Assembly (NCBI GenBank): GCA_947625535.1 | Contig: CANQOR010000005.1 | Coordinates: 1 to 63,879, forward strand | DNA from: an uncultured Bacilli bacterium | GTDB taxonomy: Bacteria; Bacillota_I; Bacilli_A; RF39; UBA660 | Reading direction: 5' to 3' | DNA length: 63,879 nt | Shown here: positions 1 to 8,734 of the stretch, in pieces | Position numbering within the stretch: the stretch's first letter is position 1 | Layout: every line of letters begins with the position of its first letter | The notes under the pieces: generated by a model | What the model saw: the letters and a program-made list of their open reading frames with translations, nothing else | Told to the model about the DNA's origin: nothing | Databases searched by the model: none | Program-made: the position numbers and the translations under genes

Positions 1-2046
1 ACCAATTGGATCATTATATGTTAAAGAATCTGCTACACCATCATCATTAACTCCAGCGATAGGAATAAATGCTCTATTAGTTGTATTAAAAATTATTTCT
101 TCAAAGATATTTTCAATACTATCAGATGAAATATCATAGAAGCCATCATTATAAACAATATTATTTATAACTTCTTCGTTTGTGACTGTAACACCAAATT
201 TAGCATTATATTCATTTTCTTTAGGGATTGGACTTATGTTTATTTTAACCTCAGCTCCATACATATTACCTTTTGCTGTTTTACCAGATACAAAGTCATT
301 CCATGAATTAATCATCCCGTTAAAGACTGTTGATTTTTTTACATAATCACCATATAGTGTTATTTCTGGACCAAATTTTTCAGTATCATCCCACCAGTTA
401 GCGTTTAATACAAGAGGATGATTTTTAGGGTCCATTGTAGGATATAAACGAAATCTTTCATTTTGATTAACGCTATCAGCATTAACAATCATCGTATAGT
501 TGGTAAAAGGAATTTTTGAAACTTCTAAAGCTCCTTTTTTATCCCAACTTTCTTCGTAGTGTTTAGTTACAACATTTTTCATATAGGAAGCGGTTAATAA
601 ATATTCTAAAACTGTACCTGAGGTTGCTAATATGTCGTCATTAGTAGAATACAGAATACCAGAATGGTTCCAAGCAGGGCTAGTTGTTAAAGTTCCGTCT
701 TCTCTTTCCATGCCAGAATTATATAATGAAGTTATTTCATTATCATCTTCTATGCCTGGAATATAAACATTGTACCATTCATCACCAACATTATCATTTA
801 AACGGTGAGAAAAGTCGGTTGTATCGAAACCATTAACTCCAGAATCGTCGCTTCTGAAATATGGCCAATCTTGATTCCATTCATTATGATATACCTCTCC
901 ATAAGCACCATAATGAAGTTTCCAATCGTCCATTTTATTAAAGCCAAAATTAGTACTACCATCTGATAAAATAATTGCAGCTGGAATACGAGCTAAAATT
1001 TCTTTTTTATTGTTAGAAAGGGTTGCTTCGTAAGTAGTTTTTTCTTCTAAAGCTAATTGAGAGTATGCTAGATAGAAGCCACCTTGAGTATTGGTAAAAT
1101 AACCAACGTAATTATCAGCATATAATTCATTTAGATTTTCATTTTCATTTGTGATTTTTCTTCCTAAAGTTGTATCATTTTGTTCTTCGTAACCTGGGCG
1201 TGCTTTAACTTTAGTATTTTTAACATTGTTACTTACTACTTTATGATATATTGGACCAGTAAAGGTTGGATTATCGTTATCATCTTTTTTAGCATTTACT
1301 TCAATAGTAAAGCAAGCATCGATATTACGTGTCCATAACCAACCATATGTTTCATCATAAGTTAAATCATCTAATGTATAGATTGTTTCCATACCACCAA
1401 CGCTTAAATATGGAGTATCTTTATCTACTTTCTCATAGTGAGATAAAGGCATAATAACTGAAGCACCAGCACCATATACAACAATTGAAATACGATTGTT
1501 TTTATTTAAAGCCATTAATTGTTCAATAGTAGAATTAACGGCATCGATAGTTTTTTGAATACGTGAATGATTAATTCGATCTTTCATCGTTCTATTTTCT
1601 TTAGGAGCATAACTACCATCTGTAGAATCATAAAGACCTGATATAGGATACCTAGTATCTTGAGCCATTGAAGCAGACATATCAAGAGCTATTACTAGGT
1701 CGACGGGAGCACTAGAATAACTATTTTGTTGAACACTACTACCTAGGATAGAAAAAGCATGTAAAAAATCACTATTATTTACAATAGTTCCTTCGTAACC
1801 ATCGTTATCGATACTTAATGATAAATTCTTAGTAAAAACTGACTTATCAGTCCAAATACGACCAGCATATCTTGAACCATTTTTTTCATTAATCAAAACA
1901 TCTTTGTAAGAATTCATTGTTCCGTTATCAGCTAAATATATACCATTAGTTAACATACTTGATTTAGCTATGGCATACTGCGTGAATAGAGAAACCATTA
2001 TCGATACACACAAAAAGATAACTGTGACTTTTTTAACTCGATTCAC
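1..2046 (-). CDS. Secreted von Willebrand factor A surface protein (partial, C-terminus outside window)
   Basis: The frame is open for 682 codons from the left edge to a GTG start (codon at 2044-2046), which is preceded by AGGAG at normal distance. Residues 1-28 look like a signal peptide: Lys/Arg, then a hydrophobic stretch, then AIAKS. A vWA domain follows, with a MIDAS motif DMSAS at about residues 122-126 (preceded by DLVIAL). A long Asn/Asp/Tyr-rich extracellular region comes next. Such proteins are typically pilus-tip or wall-anchored adhesins; any LPXTG-type signal or Cna-B repeats would lie outside the window. A class B sortase is encoded about 9 kb away. Expression is probably governed by the unusual poly-G promoter upstream. 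I am confident of the class but not of the ligand. Confidence 0.8.
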   Translation of the reverse strand, partial: MNRVKKVTVIFLCVSIMVSLFTQYAIAKSSMLTNGIYLADNGTMNSYKDVLINEKNGSRYAGRIWTDKSVFTKNLSLSIDNDGYEGTIVNNSDFLHAFSILGSSVQQNSYSSAPVDLVIALDMSASMAQDTRYPISGLYDSTDGSYAPKENRTMKDRINHSRIQKTIDAVNSTIEQLMALNKNNRISIVVYGAGASVIMPLSHYEKVDKDTPYLSVGGMETIYTLDDLTYDETYGWLWTRNIDACFTIEVNAKKDDNDNPTFTGPIYHKVVSNNVKNTKVKARPGYEEQNDTTLGRKITNENENLNELYADNYVGYFTNTQGGFYLAYSQLALEEKTTYEATLSNNKKEILARIPAAIILSDGSTNFGFNKMDDWKLHYGAYGEVYHNEWNQDWPYFRSDDSGVNGFDTTDFSHRLNDNVGDEWYNVYIPGIEDDNEITSLYNSGMEREDGTLTTSPAWNHSGILYSTNDDILATSGTVLEYLLTASYMKNVVTKHYEESWDKKGALEVSKIPFTNYTMIVNADSVNQNERFRLYPTMDPKNHPLVLNANWWDDTEKFGPEITLYGDYVKKSTVFNGMINSWNDFVSGKTAKGNMYGAEVKINISPIPKENEYNAKFGVTVTNEEVINNIVYNDGFYDISSDSIENIFEEIIFNTTNRAFIPIAGVNDDGVADSLTYNDPIG

Positions 2047-2074
2047 TATAAAAAACTCCTATCCTACTATTAAA

Positions 2075-2103
2075 ATTATACCCCCCCCGTATGTAAATGT
2101 CAA
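2075..2103 (-). promoter_or_regulatory. Consensus promoter with poly-G spacer for the vWA surface protein
   Basis: On the minus strand a perfect TTGACA (2098-2103) and a perfect TATAAT (2075-2080) are separated by exactly 17 bases. The last eight spacer bases (2081-2088) are a run of G. This is the longest G/C homopolymer I see in the window. The start codon lies about 30 bases downstream. A homopolymer here can change length by slippage and alter promoter strength. Confidence 0.85.
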
Positions 2104-2136
2104 TATTTATTTTTGTTACTGAAACCAGATTAAAAG

Positions 2137-2166
2137 ACAAAAAAAAGACAAATTTTCATTTGTCTT
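2137..2166 (-). terminator. Intrinsic terminator of the hemolysin III gene
   Basis: A perfect 9-bp stem (AAGACAAAT / ATTTGTCTT) with a GAAA loop is followed by a U run on the minus strand. The stop codon of the gene overlaps the 5' arm. Confidence 0.85.
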
Positions 2167-2827
2167 ATATCACATATAGTAAGATGGAAAAAAATTGAAA
2201 AATACTTCCACCTAATACAAAGAAATGCCAAATAGAATGCATATATTTTACTTTACTACCGATTAAGTAAATAACTGCTCCTACTGTATAGATAATACCT
2301 CCTATTAATAAGAGGATTAATCCTGGTTTAGCTAGATTAGCTATTAATGGCTTTAAAGAGAATAAAGCCATCCAACCCATTATTAAGTATAAAGGAAAAG
2401 CTAAGAATTTAAACTTTTCTAAAGCTATACTATTACCTATAATACCAATAATAGCACATAACCACATAATTATTAACATAATAGTTCCTTTAAGACCACC
2501 TATTATTAATAATAAGAATGGTGTATAACTACCTGCTATTAAAAGAAAAATACTACAATGATCAAAGATACGAAATACTTTTTTAGCTTTATTTGGTTTA
2601 AAACTATGGTATAGGCAACTCATTAAGTATAAAACTATTAAACTTACGCCATAAATACAACTAGATATAATAGCAATTGGATTATGATGAAGGGATGAAA
2701 ATACTATACATAGAACTAATGCTGCTATGGATAGTAGTGCTCCTATGCCATGAGAAATTGCACTAATTAATTCTTCGCTTAAAGAATATTTAGGAATAGT
2801 AATTTTTTCTTTTTTAGTTTTAGTCAT
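2165..2827 (-). CDS. Hemolysin III / PAQR family membrane protein
   Basis: The product is 220 aa with seven predicted transmembrane helices. It carries the HlyIII/YqfA hallmarks: an SHGIG motif near residue 26, a conserved His (YHSF) after the second to third helix, and SIWHFFVLGG near the C-terminus. These His, Asp and Ser residues form the presumed metal site of the PAQR superfamily. The bacterial role is uncertain; membrane lipid homeostasis has been proposed, and hemolysis is unproven for most members. It has its own promoter and terminator, so it is likely monocistronic. Length and motif order are normal for the family. Confidence 0.9.
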   Translation of the reverse strand: MTKTKKEKITIPKYSLSEELISAISHGIGALLSIAALVLCIVFSSLHHNPIAIISSCIYGVSLIVLYLMSCLYHSFKPNKAKKVFRIFDHCSIFLLIAGSYTPFLLLIIGGLKGTIMLIIMWLCAIIGIIGNSIALEKFKFLAFPLYLIMGWMALFSLKPLIANLAKPGLILLLIGGIIYTVGAVIYLIGSKVKYMHSIWHFFVLGGSIFQFFSILLYVI

Positions 2828-2846
2828 ATTTTAATCACCTAGTAAT

Positions 2847-2876
2847 ATTATACAAGTAATTTAGTTATTATGCCAA
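2847..2876 (-). promoter_or_regulatory. Promoter of the hemolysin III gene
   Basis: TTGGCA (2871-2876), an 18-base spacer and TATAAT (2847-2852) on the minus strand, just upstream of an AGGTGAT ribosome binding site and the ATG at 2827. Confidence 0.7.
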
Positions 2877-2885
2877 GGTATAATA

Positions 2886-4484
2886 TTAATTATTTATTGA
2901 ATTCCATATTTCATCAAATAATGCAGGACAATTTTTGTATTCAGATTTTTTTAAGTCTTTTATAATTTTTTGAACTAATTCTATACCATTATTTAATTTT
3001 GATATAGCTTTAATGTACCTAATAGACTTTTCATAGACTTCTCTTTTTTTACCTTCTCTAAGAGTATTATAAAATTCTTTTATAAAATAATTATATAATT
3101 CTTTGTTATATTTATCTTTTAATATTTCAACATTTTCTAATAGTAAATACTGATAATTGCTATTTATTAATAAATTCCATAATTTTTCTTTTTGATTATA
3201 AAATTGGTAAAGATTTACAAGTAATAAAACATTCTTTGTTTTATTTTCAATTAAGCTAATTATTTCACTTTCGTTTAAGTAATGTTGTAGGACACGTAAA
3301 TTTTCGCAATTACCTAAACAAAGATAGCTATATAGAAAGGCGTTGATGTACATATCTTCATTTTCGAAATCATTAACACTACAAAATTTGTATAAAACTT
3401 CAGGAATTGATGATTTATTTTTTAAATAGTTTTCATCTACCAATTTTATAAATTCCGAATATAATTCTAAAACATTTTGACTGTTTTCAATTATATAATC
3501 AACGTATTCTAAATATTTGGCATTTTTAAATAAAGAAGAAGCTATTTCATTTATTGTAAAGCTATTTAATATGTATATTGATATTAAGATGTTTGATTTT
3601 GGTAATGTTGTTCTAATACTATAATGTTTTAAACTATTTAGATAATTGCCTAAATCATTGCAAAACTTTTGAATATCTTCGAAGTTTTTATTTTTTTTAT
3701 AAAACTTGGCTACCCATTGATAGTCAGAATATACCGCCAATTTTTCGTTTAATAATATTTTATCTATTTGGGGTTGTAATGTTCTATTTTTGTATAATTC
3801 TTCTATTTTGGCTTTTTCCTTATTATTTAATATTACTTTATTAAAATCATTATACTCGTAATCGTAAAAAGTAATTAAATCTTTAATTTTTTGATATAGT
3901 TTATCTAAAAATATAAATTCATTATTATCTTGTAAATAATTTTTATAGTTCTTTTTTAAATATAATTCATAAGTTCTTTTTTCATTATTTTTTAATTCAG
4001 TTAGTAAAATTTTTTTTAATTCTTGAGTATTTAAATCGTTTACATATTTTTCTAATACCACATCAAAGAATAATGGTTTGTTAAAATCTATATCTTCATC
4101 ATAATTGTAGTAATCATCATAATAATTCTCTTCGTCATAATCATCATAATTATCATAATAATCATAATCATCGTAATCATCATAATCATCATAATCACTA
4201 TTTAGCCAAGATTCATAATCTTCAGCTTCTTCAGGATACAATTCAAAATATAATGCAACCATATGTTTACAAATAGTGTGACCATTAGCATGAGGGCAAT
4301 CACAATAAGACTTTTTTGGTTGTTTTATATTTAATTTTACATAATATGGTTTTTTTAAACTTCCATTAACAAATCCTTCAAATTCAATATCAGTTAATTG
4401 GTTCACCCCAGTTACATGTTTATCTTTATAATATTTATAACCTCTACTAACAGAAGTACTACTCGCACTAGTAAGAATACTCAA
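2886..4484 (-). CDS. SWIM zinc-finger protein with Asp-Tyr repeat tract
   Basis: The product is 532 aa from a TTG start at 4484, placed 6 bases after GAGGTG. An upstream in-frame GTG at 4511 overlaps the likely -10 box (TATAAT) and so is unlikely. A SWIM zinc finger (CxCx8CxH: C61, C63, C72, H74) occupies the N-terminus. An acidic DYD/DDY repeat (about residues 87-135) follows, then an all-helical Asn/Lys/Leu-rich region of nearly 400 residues. SWIM fingers usually bind nucleic acid or proteins and often accompany SWI2/SNF2 helicases, but no helicase is adjacent here. The function is unknown. The repeat is built of 9-base units in frame. Confidence 0.75.
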   Translation of the reverse strand: MSILTSASSTSVSRGYKYYKDKHVTGVNQLTDIEFEGFVNGSLKKPYYVKLNIKQPKKSYCDCPHANGHTICKHMVALYFELYPEEAEDYESWLNSDYDDYDDYDDYDYYDNYDDYDEENYYDDYYNYDEDIDFNKPLFFDVVLEKYVNDLNTQELKKILLTELKNNEKRTYELYLKKNYKNYLQDNNEFIFLDKLYQKIKDLITFYDYEYNDFNKVILNNKEKAKIEELYKNRTLQPQIDKILLNEKLAVYSDYQWVAKFYKKNKNFEDIQKFCNDLGNYLNSLKHYSIRTTLPKSNILISIYILNSFTINEIASSLFKNAKYLEYVDYIIENSQNVLELYSEFIKLVDENYLKNKSSIPEVLYKFCSVNDFENEDMYINAFLYSYLCLGNCENLRVLQHYLNESEIISLIENKTKNVLLLVNLYQFYNQKEKLWNLLINSNYQYLLLENVEILKDKYNKELYNYFIKEFYNTLREGKKREVYEKSIRYIKAISKLNNGIELVQKIIKDLKKSEYKNCPALFDEIWNSINN

Positions 4485-4531
4485 AGTTATCACCTCAAAA
4501 TTATTATACACTATTATTGAGAAAAATAATT

Positions 4532-4972
4532 TTAATCTTCAGTATATGTTTTTACAAAATCTTCTAGTTCTTGTTCGTTTGAAAAAATTTTATCAAAGAT
4601 ATTATATAGTGTATCTGTTGCTTCATATTCACCGATAGCATAACAATGTTTACCTAATCCATAAGCAATACCAGCTTCAATATGAGCAGCTTTACCAGCT
4701 GGTAGAACAAGAAGAAAGTTCCTAGAAGATTTTTCACCTTCTAAATCATTATTAAATAATTTTAAGACAATATCACTTTTTAAATCTAGAGATTCAAATT
4801 CTTGTTGTCTTTCTTCGGGAGTTTGGTTTTTATTGCCGTAGCCCCAATGTTCTTCATTTTTTAAAAAGCAATAATATGATATTTGATATTTATCAAATAA
4901 ATCACATATTTTTAAAATATTTTCTTTGTTTCTAGCTCGACCAGCTATAAAAAATTCATATTTATTATTCAT
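4532..4972 (-). CDS. Nucleoside 2-deoxyribosyltransferase-like protein
   Basis: The product is 146 aa. An N-terminal FFIAGRAR strand-loop and a C-terminal FLLVLPAGKAAHIEAGIAYG segment followed by LGK match the nucleoside deoxyribosyltransferase / TIR-like Rossmann fold. In that fold, hydrophobic strand, Pro-x-Gly and the Glu of a xxEAG(I/Y)A helix build the active site, so the Glu in HIEAG is the candidate nucleophile. Family members transfer deoxyribose between bases or hydrolyse nucleotides. The substrate cannot be read from sequence. It lies upstream of trxB, with a terminator between them. Confidence 0.65.
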   Translation of the reverse strand: MNNKYEFFIAGRARNKENILKICDLFDKYQISYYCFLKNEEHWGYGNKNQTPEERQQEFESLDLKSDIVLKLFNNDLEGEKSSRNFLLVLPAGKAAHIEAGIAYGLGKHCYAIGEYEATDTLYNIFDKIFSNEQELEDFVKTYTED

Positions 4973-4989
4973 ATTTTATCCTTTCAAAT

Positions 4990-5022
4990 TATTTTAAAAG
5001 GCATTTGTTATAAAATGCCTTT
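4990..5022 (-). terminator. Intrinsic terminator of trxB
   Basis: On the minus strand AAAGGCATTT / AAATGCCTTT form a 10-bp stem with a short loop, followed by TTTTAAAAT. The trxB stop codon (5021-5023) overlaps the 5' arm. Confidence 0.8.
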
Positions 5023-5896
5023 ATTCCATTTCTTTAATTGCATTAGTAGCAGCAATACTACCATCACTAACTGCTGTAGTTAATTGTCTTAAACTTTTCA
5101 CGCGAGTATCACCAGCAGCATAAATACCTTTAGTTTTAGTATGTAAGTCATTATCAGTTATAATATAACCATTTGAATCTAAGTTAACAACATTATTAAA
5201 TATTTGATTTTGTGGTACTTGACCAATAGCTATAAATAAACCTTGAACTTTTATTTTTTCGTTATTAACAGTTATACTTTCTAAAGTATCTTTACCATTT
5301 AAAGATGTAATATTTGAATTTAATATTAATTTAACATTAGTTTTATTTTTTAATTCTTCGACATATTTAGCTTCGCCTCTAAATTCATTACGACGATGAA
5401 TTAGATAAACTTTATTAACTATATTAGATAGATAAAGAGTATCTTCTAAAGCGGTATTACCACCACCTATAATAGCAACATCTTTGTTTTTAAAGAAGTT
5501 ACCATCACAAGTAGCACAATAAGATATTCCTTTACCTATTAATTCATTTTCATTTGGTAAATTTAATTTTCTTCTTTCCGTGCCAGTAGCAATTATAATA
5601 GCTTTAGCTTGATATTCATTTTTATTAGTAATAACTTTTTTATCTTCAGTTATTTTAGTTACTTGTTCAAATTTAAAGATACCATTTAAATTAATAACTT
5701 GATTATATAAGTTAGTAGCAAAATCATAACCAGATATATTTTTTATACCGGGATAATTTTCTATGTTATTAGCATTAATTATTTGGCCACCATAGTTTTT
5801 AGATTCTAAGACTAAAACTGTTTTATTAGCACGTAAACCATATAAAGCTGCTGTTAAACCAGCTGGACCTGCTCCGATAATTATTAAATCGTACAT
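5021..5896 (-). CDS. trxB: Thioredoxin-disulfide reductase
   Basis: The product is 291 aa. It has the FAD-binding GAGPAG motif at residues 8-13, the redox-active CATC at C127-C130, the NADPH-binding GGGNTALE motif, and a C-terminal GIYAAGDTR FAD motif. It transfers electrons from NADPH to thioredoxin in the cytoplasm. It lies 3 nt downstream of the DUF362 gene on the same strand, so the two are probably co-transcribed, and it ends in a terminator. It is slightly shorter than the usual 305-315 aa, but all motifs are present. Confidence 0.95.
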   Translation of the reverse strand: MYDLIIIGAGPAGLTAALYGLRANKTVLVLESKNYGGQIINANNIENYPGIKNISGYDFATNLYNQVINLNGIFKFEQVTKITEDKKVITNKNEYQAKAIIIATGTERRKLNLPNENELIGKGISYCATCDGNFFKNKDVAIIGGGNTALEDTLYLSNIVNKVYLIHRRNEFRGEAKYVEELKNKTNVKLILNSNITSLNGKDTLESITVNNEKIKVQGLFIAIGQVPQNQIFNNVVNLDSNGYIITDNDLHTKTKGIYAAGDTRVKSLRQLTTAVSDGSIAATNAIKEME

Positions 5897-5899
5897 ATA

Positions 5900-6778
5900 T
5901 TATTTTATTTCTATTAAATCGTAATCTTTAGTACCAATACCTAGTTTAGCTGCAGCATCAATAGTATGAGTACCGTGTCTTGAATTAATTCTTTCTAGTA
6001 AATGGTCACGACCTGGATCATTAGATTCTTTAACTAAGTCAATGCAAGCTTGGTCTATAGCAACAGGATCTAAACTTGCTAAGATACCAATATCTTTCAT
6101 ACAAGGGTCTTCTGCTACATTACAGCAGTCACAATCAACACTCATATTAGCCATAACATTTATATAAACAATATTATCTTTAAAGTAATTAACTACTGAT
6201 GAAGCAGCATCAGCCATAGCTTCTAAGAAACTATCTTGGTCAGTGTGGAACATATCTTCATATGAACCATTTTCAGCGCCAGCACAGTGAATATATCTTT
6301 TACCTTTAGAAGATGATACACCAATAGATAGTTGTTTTAAAGCTCCACCATAACCACCCATTGGATGTCCTTTAAAATGAGATAAAACTAACATAGAATC
6401 ATAATTTTTAATATGACTACCAACGTAGTTTTTCTTGATAACAGAACCATTTGGAATTTCTAGAGTAATGTCTTCTTCACTATCCATGATATCAACATCA
6501 AAAATATCACTCCATTTATGTTCTTTCATTAATTCTAAATGTTTTTCGGTAGTGTCTCTAGCGCCATCGTAAGCAGTATTACATTCTACAACAGTACCAT
6601 TTACATAATCAACCATTGGTTTTAAAAATTCAGGACGAAGATAATTTTGATTACCGCGTTCACCTGAATGAACTTTAACAGCTACTTTACCATTTAATTT
6701 GTGATTTAATGTTTCATACATTTTAACAATATTTTGAGGTGTTAACTCTCTTATAAAATAAACTTTTGCTTTTTCCAT
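5900..6778 (-). CDS. DUF362 domain-containing protein
   Basis: The product is 292 aa and starts after AAGGAGAGATATT. It carries the DUF362 pattern: VAVKVHSGERGN at the N-terminus, a HFKGHPMGGYGGALKQLSIG core, a Cys-rich CDCCNVAEDPC segment, and SLDPVAIDQACIDLV near the end. Longer DUF362 proteins carry a C-terminal 4Fe-4S ferredoxin domain; this one lacks it, and the Cys cluster may bind metal instead. Its place directly before trxB suggests a redox link, but no activity is established for the family. Confidence 0.85.
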   Translation of the reverse strand: MEKAKVYFIRELTPQNIVKMYETLNHKLNGKVAVKVHSGERGNQNYLRPEFLKPMVDYVNGTVVECNTAYDGARDTTEKHLELMKEHKWSDIFDVDIMDSEEDITLEIPNGSVIKKNYVGSHIKNYDSMLVLSHFKGHPMGGYGGALKQLSIGVSSSKGKRYIHCAGAENGSYEDMFHTDQDSFLEAMADAASSVVNYFKDNIVYINVMANMSVDCDCCNVAEDPCMKDIGILASLDPVAIDQACIDLVKESNDPGRDHLLERINSRHGTHTIDAAAKLGIGTKDYDLIEIK

Positions 6779-6849
6779 AATATCTCTCCTTAATATCTAT
6801 AACTATAATATATCTATTTTTTTTAAAAATTGCAAATAAATTAAGACAC

Positions 6850-6876
6850 TTAAAAAAGATATTTAAAATATCTTTA
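6850..6876 (-). terminator. Intrinsic terminator of the flavin-binding protein gene
   Basis: AAAGATATTT / AAATATCTTT form a stem with almost no loop, followed by TTTTTTAAG on the minus strand. It includes the stop codon of the gene ending at 6874. Confidence 0.7.
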
Positions 6877-7266
6877 TAGTTTTATTATTTTAGGTTTATC
6901 ATCAAATGATGATATAGTTGCTGTAACATTATCTAAATAAAAAGTTTCGACATTAGGATCTTGTGCTTCATACATTTCTTCTAGTTTAGGAAAATCATCT
7001 AAGATAGCTTGTTTAGCATTTATATCATCATCTTCATAAGCTGTTGCTGTTACTCTAATCCATTCATCTTTATTATAAGCACATAATTCAACATTAGGAT
7101 TTTTATGCATTTGTTTAGAAACATTTTTATCTTTAGTAGTTAAGATATATAATTTATCATTATATATTTTTATAGACATAAATGGTCTTACACGTGGCTT
7201 TTTACCATCTAATGTTGCTAAATAATAGTTAGAGCAATCTTTTAAAAAATTATATATTTCATTCAT
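6874..7266 (-). CDS. Pyridoxamine 5'-phosphate oxidase family (split-barrel flavin) protein
   Basis: The product is 130 aa. The N-terminus YYLATLDGKKPRVRPF and the following strands (YILTTKDKNVSKQ, PNVELCAY) fit the FMN- or F420-binding split barrel of the PNPOx superfamily, close to the small NimA/general-stress type. These act as flavin reductases or nitroreductase-like enzymes. The true PdxH substrate residues cannot be confirmed and the protein is much shorter than PdxH, so a vitamin B6 role is unlikely. It is a single gene with its own terminator. Confidence 0.75.
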   Translation of the reverse strand: MNEIYNFLKDCSNYYLATLDGKKPRVRPFMSIKIYNDKLYILTTKDKNVSKQMHKNPNVELCAYNKDEWIRVTATAYEDDDINAKQAILDDFPKLEEMYEAQDPNVETFYLDNVTATISSFDDKPKIIKL

Positions 7267-7316
7267 ACTATTCCTCTTTTCTATTTATAGTATTACCAAA
7301 ATATATAAATTTATAA

Positions 7317-7853
7317 TTATTTTATTAAGAAAGTATAAATTGAATCTATTAGTACTATAATTAATAAAATACTGGTAATTATTGTTAATGTTTTAGGTTT
7401 TAATTTAGTAGTTAATTTTTCAAATAATGGTTGTAATAAGTATAGAAATATTACTCCTCCTAAACCAAATCTTATAGAGGGAGATAAAGCTATACGAGCT
7501 TGGAAATTTATTTTATAATCAGCATAAGTTTGCCATGGCCATGAACCCATAAAAAATTCACATATATAAGAAGTAATTAATTCTAAGATAGTAGCAGATA
7601 ACATACAACCTAAAAAGACTAAAGGAATATAGAATAATTTTTTAGGATATGGTTTATTTTTAATTAAAGGATAAATTAAGAAAATAAAGATTAATGCTCC
7701 AAAACCATAGACAGGACAATAAGGACCAAATAAAACACCACGATTAGAAAATCCCCAATGATAGATAAATACTTCTAAGAAGACTTCATAACACCAACCA
7801 ATTATGGCATATAACCAAAAGTATAAAAAATATTTTTCTATTTTTTGTAACAT
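7317..7853 (-). CDS. Putative ABC-transporter type IV-like membrane protein (PF06541 family)
   Basis: The product is 178 aa, starting at the ATG at 7853 after AGTAGGTG. An ATG at 7886 overlaps the end of ttcA and has no ribosome binding site. It has five or so hydrophobic segments and the signature WLYAIIGWCYEV with GVLFGPYCPVYG in the first half. It matches the small Firmicutes integral membrane family named CmpB-like, putative ABC-transporter type IV. No ATPase is adjacent, so transport is unproven. It is probably translated from the ttcA transcript. Confidence 0.7.
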   Translation of the reverse strand: MLQKIEKYFLYFWLYAIIGWCYEVFLEVFIYHWGFSNRGVLFGPYCPVYGFGALIFIFLIYPLIKNKPYPKKLFYIPLVFLGCMLSATILELITSYICEFFMGSWPWQTYADYKINFQARIALSPSIRFGLGGVIFLYLLQPLFEKLTTKLKPKTLTIITSILLIIVLIDSIYTFLIK

Positions 7854-7872
7854 ATTAACACCTACTTTATAT

Positions 7873-8706
7873 TCATTTTTGATCATAAGTATCTAAGAAG
7901 CTTTCATATACACTATCTTTTTTAGTACCTAAGACACAATTTAAATTAATATTATCTAAAGCTTTAAATATATTATGATCAACATCTTTATTTATAAGGC
8001 GAAGATTTTTAATAAGTTCTTTAACTTCTTTTCTTTTACTATTATTTTCTAAAGCACTCTTTTCAGTAAAACGACAAGCACAATTTAAGAATGTTAGTCT
8101 ATTATAGTTTTTCCAAGCAATAATAGATGATTCTTTAACTAAGTATAATGGTCTTATTAATTCTAAACCTTCAAAGTTATCACTATGTAATTTAGGCATC
8201 ATAGTTTTTATTTCAGCACCATATAACATAGATAGTAAAGTTGTTTCGATAACATCATCAAAATGATGACCTAAAGCAATTTTATTGCATCCTAGTTCTT
8301 GAGCTTTGGCATATAAGTGACCTCTTCGCATACGAGCACATAAGTAGCATGGAGCTTCACTACTTATTGTATTAACAACAGCAAAGATATCACTTTCAAA
8401 TATTTCAATAGGAATATTTAGTAATTTAGCATTTTCAACTATTAAATCATAGTTTTTCTTAGTATAACCAGGATTCATTACAACATAGTGAGCTTCAAAA
8501 TTTATTTGACTATGTCTTTTTAATTCTTGAATGCATTTAGCTAAAAGGAATGAATCTTTACCACCACTAATACATACCATAATATGATCATTTTCATTAA
8601 TAAGTTGATAATCTTTAATAGCTTTTATAAATTTTGACCAGATATCTTTACGATATGTTTTTATAATACTTTTTTCTATTTCACGATATCTTTCCACATT
8701 AAACAC
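7873..8706 (-). CDS. ttcA: tRNA 2-thiocytidine biosynthesis protein TtcA family
   Basis: The product is 277 aa. It has a PP-loop SGGKDS (residues 47-52) for ATP activation, C120/C123 in CYLCARMRRG, and a later Cys pair (NCAC) typical of the Fe-S-containing TtcA group. An ALGHHFDDVIETT motif is also present. TtcA thiolates C32 of tRNA in bacteria; Firmicutes paralogues can serve other thiolations, so the exact target is inferred. It lies 28 nt downstream of copA on the same strand. Confidence 0.85.
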   Translation of the reverse strand: MFNVERYREIEKSIIKTYRKDIWSKFIKAIKDYQLINENDHIMVCISGGKDSFLLAKCIQELKRHSQINFEAHYVVMNPGYTKKNYDLIVENAKLLNIPIEIFESDIFAVVNTISSEAPCYLCARMRRGHLYAKAQELGCNKIALGHHFDDVIETTLLSMLYGAEIKTMMPKLHSDNFEGLELIRPLYLVKESSIIAWKNYNRLTFLNCACRFTEKSALENNSKRKEVKELIKNLRLINKDVDHNIFKALDNINLNCVLGTKKDSVYESFLDTYDQK

Positions 8707-8734
8707 CTCCTTATACTTGAAGAAAAGACAAAGG

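Noticed and set aside
2165..2827. Hemolysin III as a toxin
   Set aside because: The family is widespread in harmless bacteria and most members have no shown hemolytic activity.
4130..4205. Tandem 9-base repeats as a CRISPR-like array
   Set aside because: The units are in frame, lack spacers and encode an Asp/Tyr tract within the SWIM protein.
4484..4511. GTG start for the SWIM protein at 4511
   Set aside because: It overlaps a TATAAT box and the GAGGTG ribosome binding site lies inside the proposed coding region.
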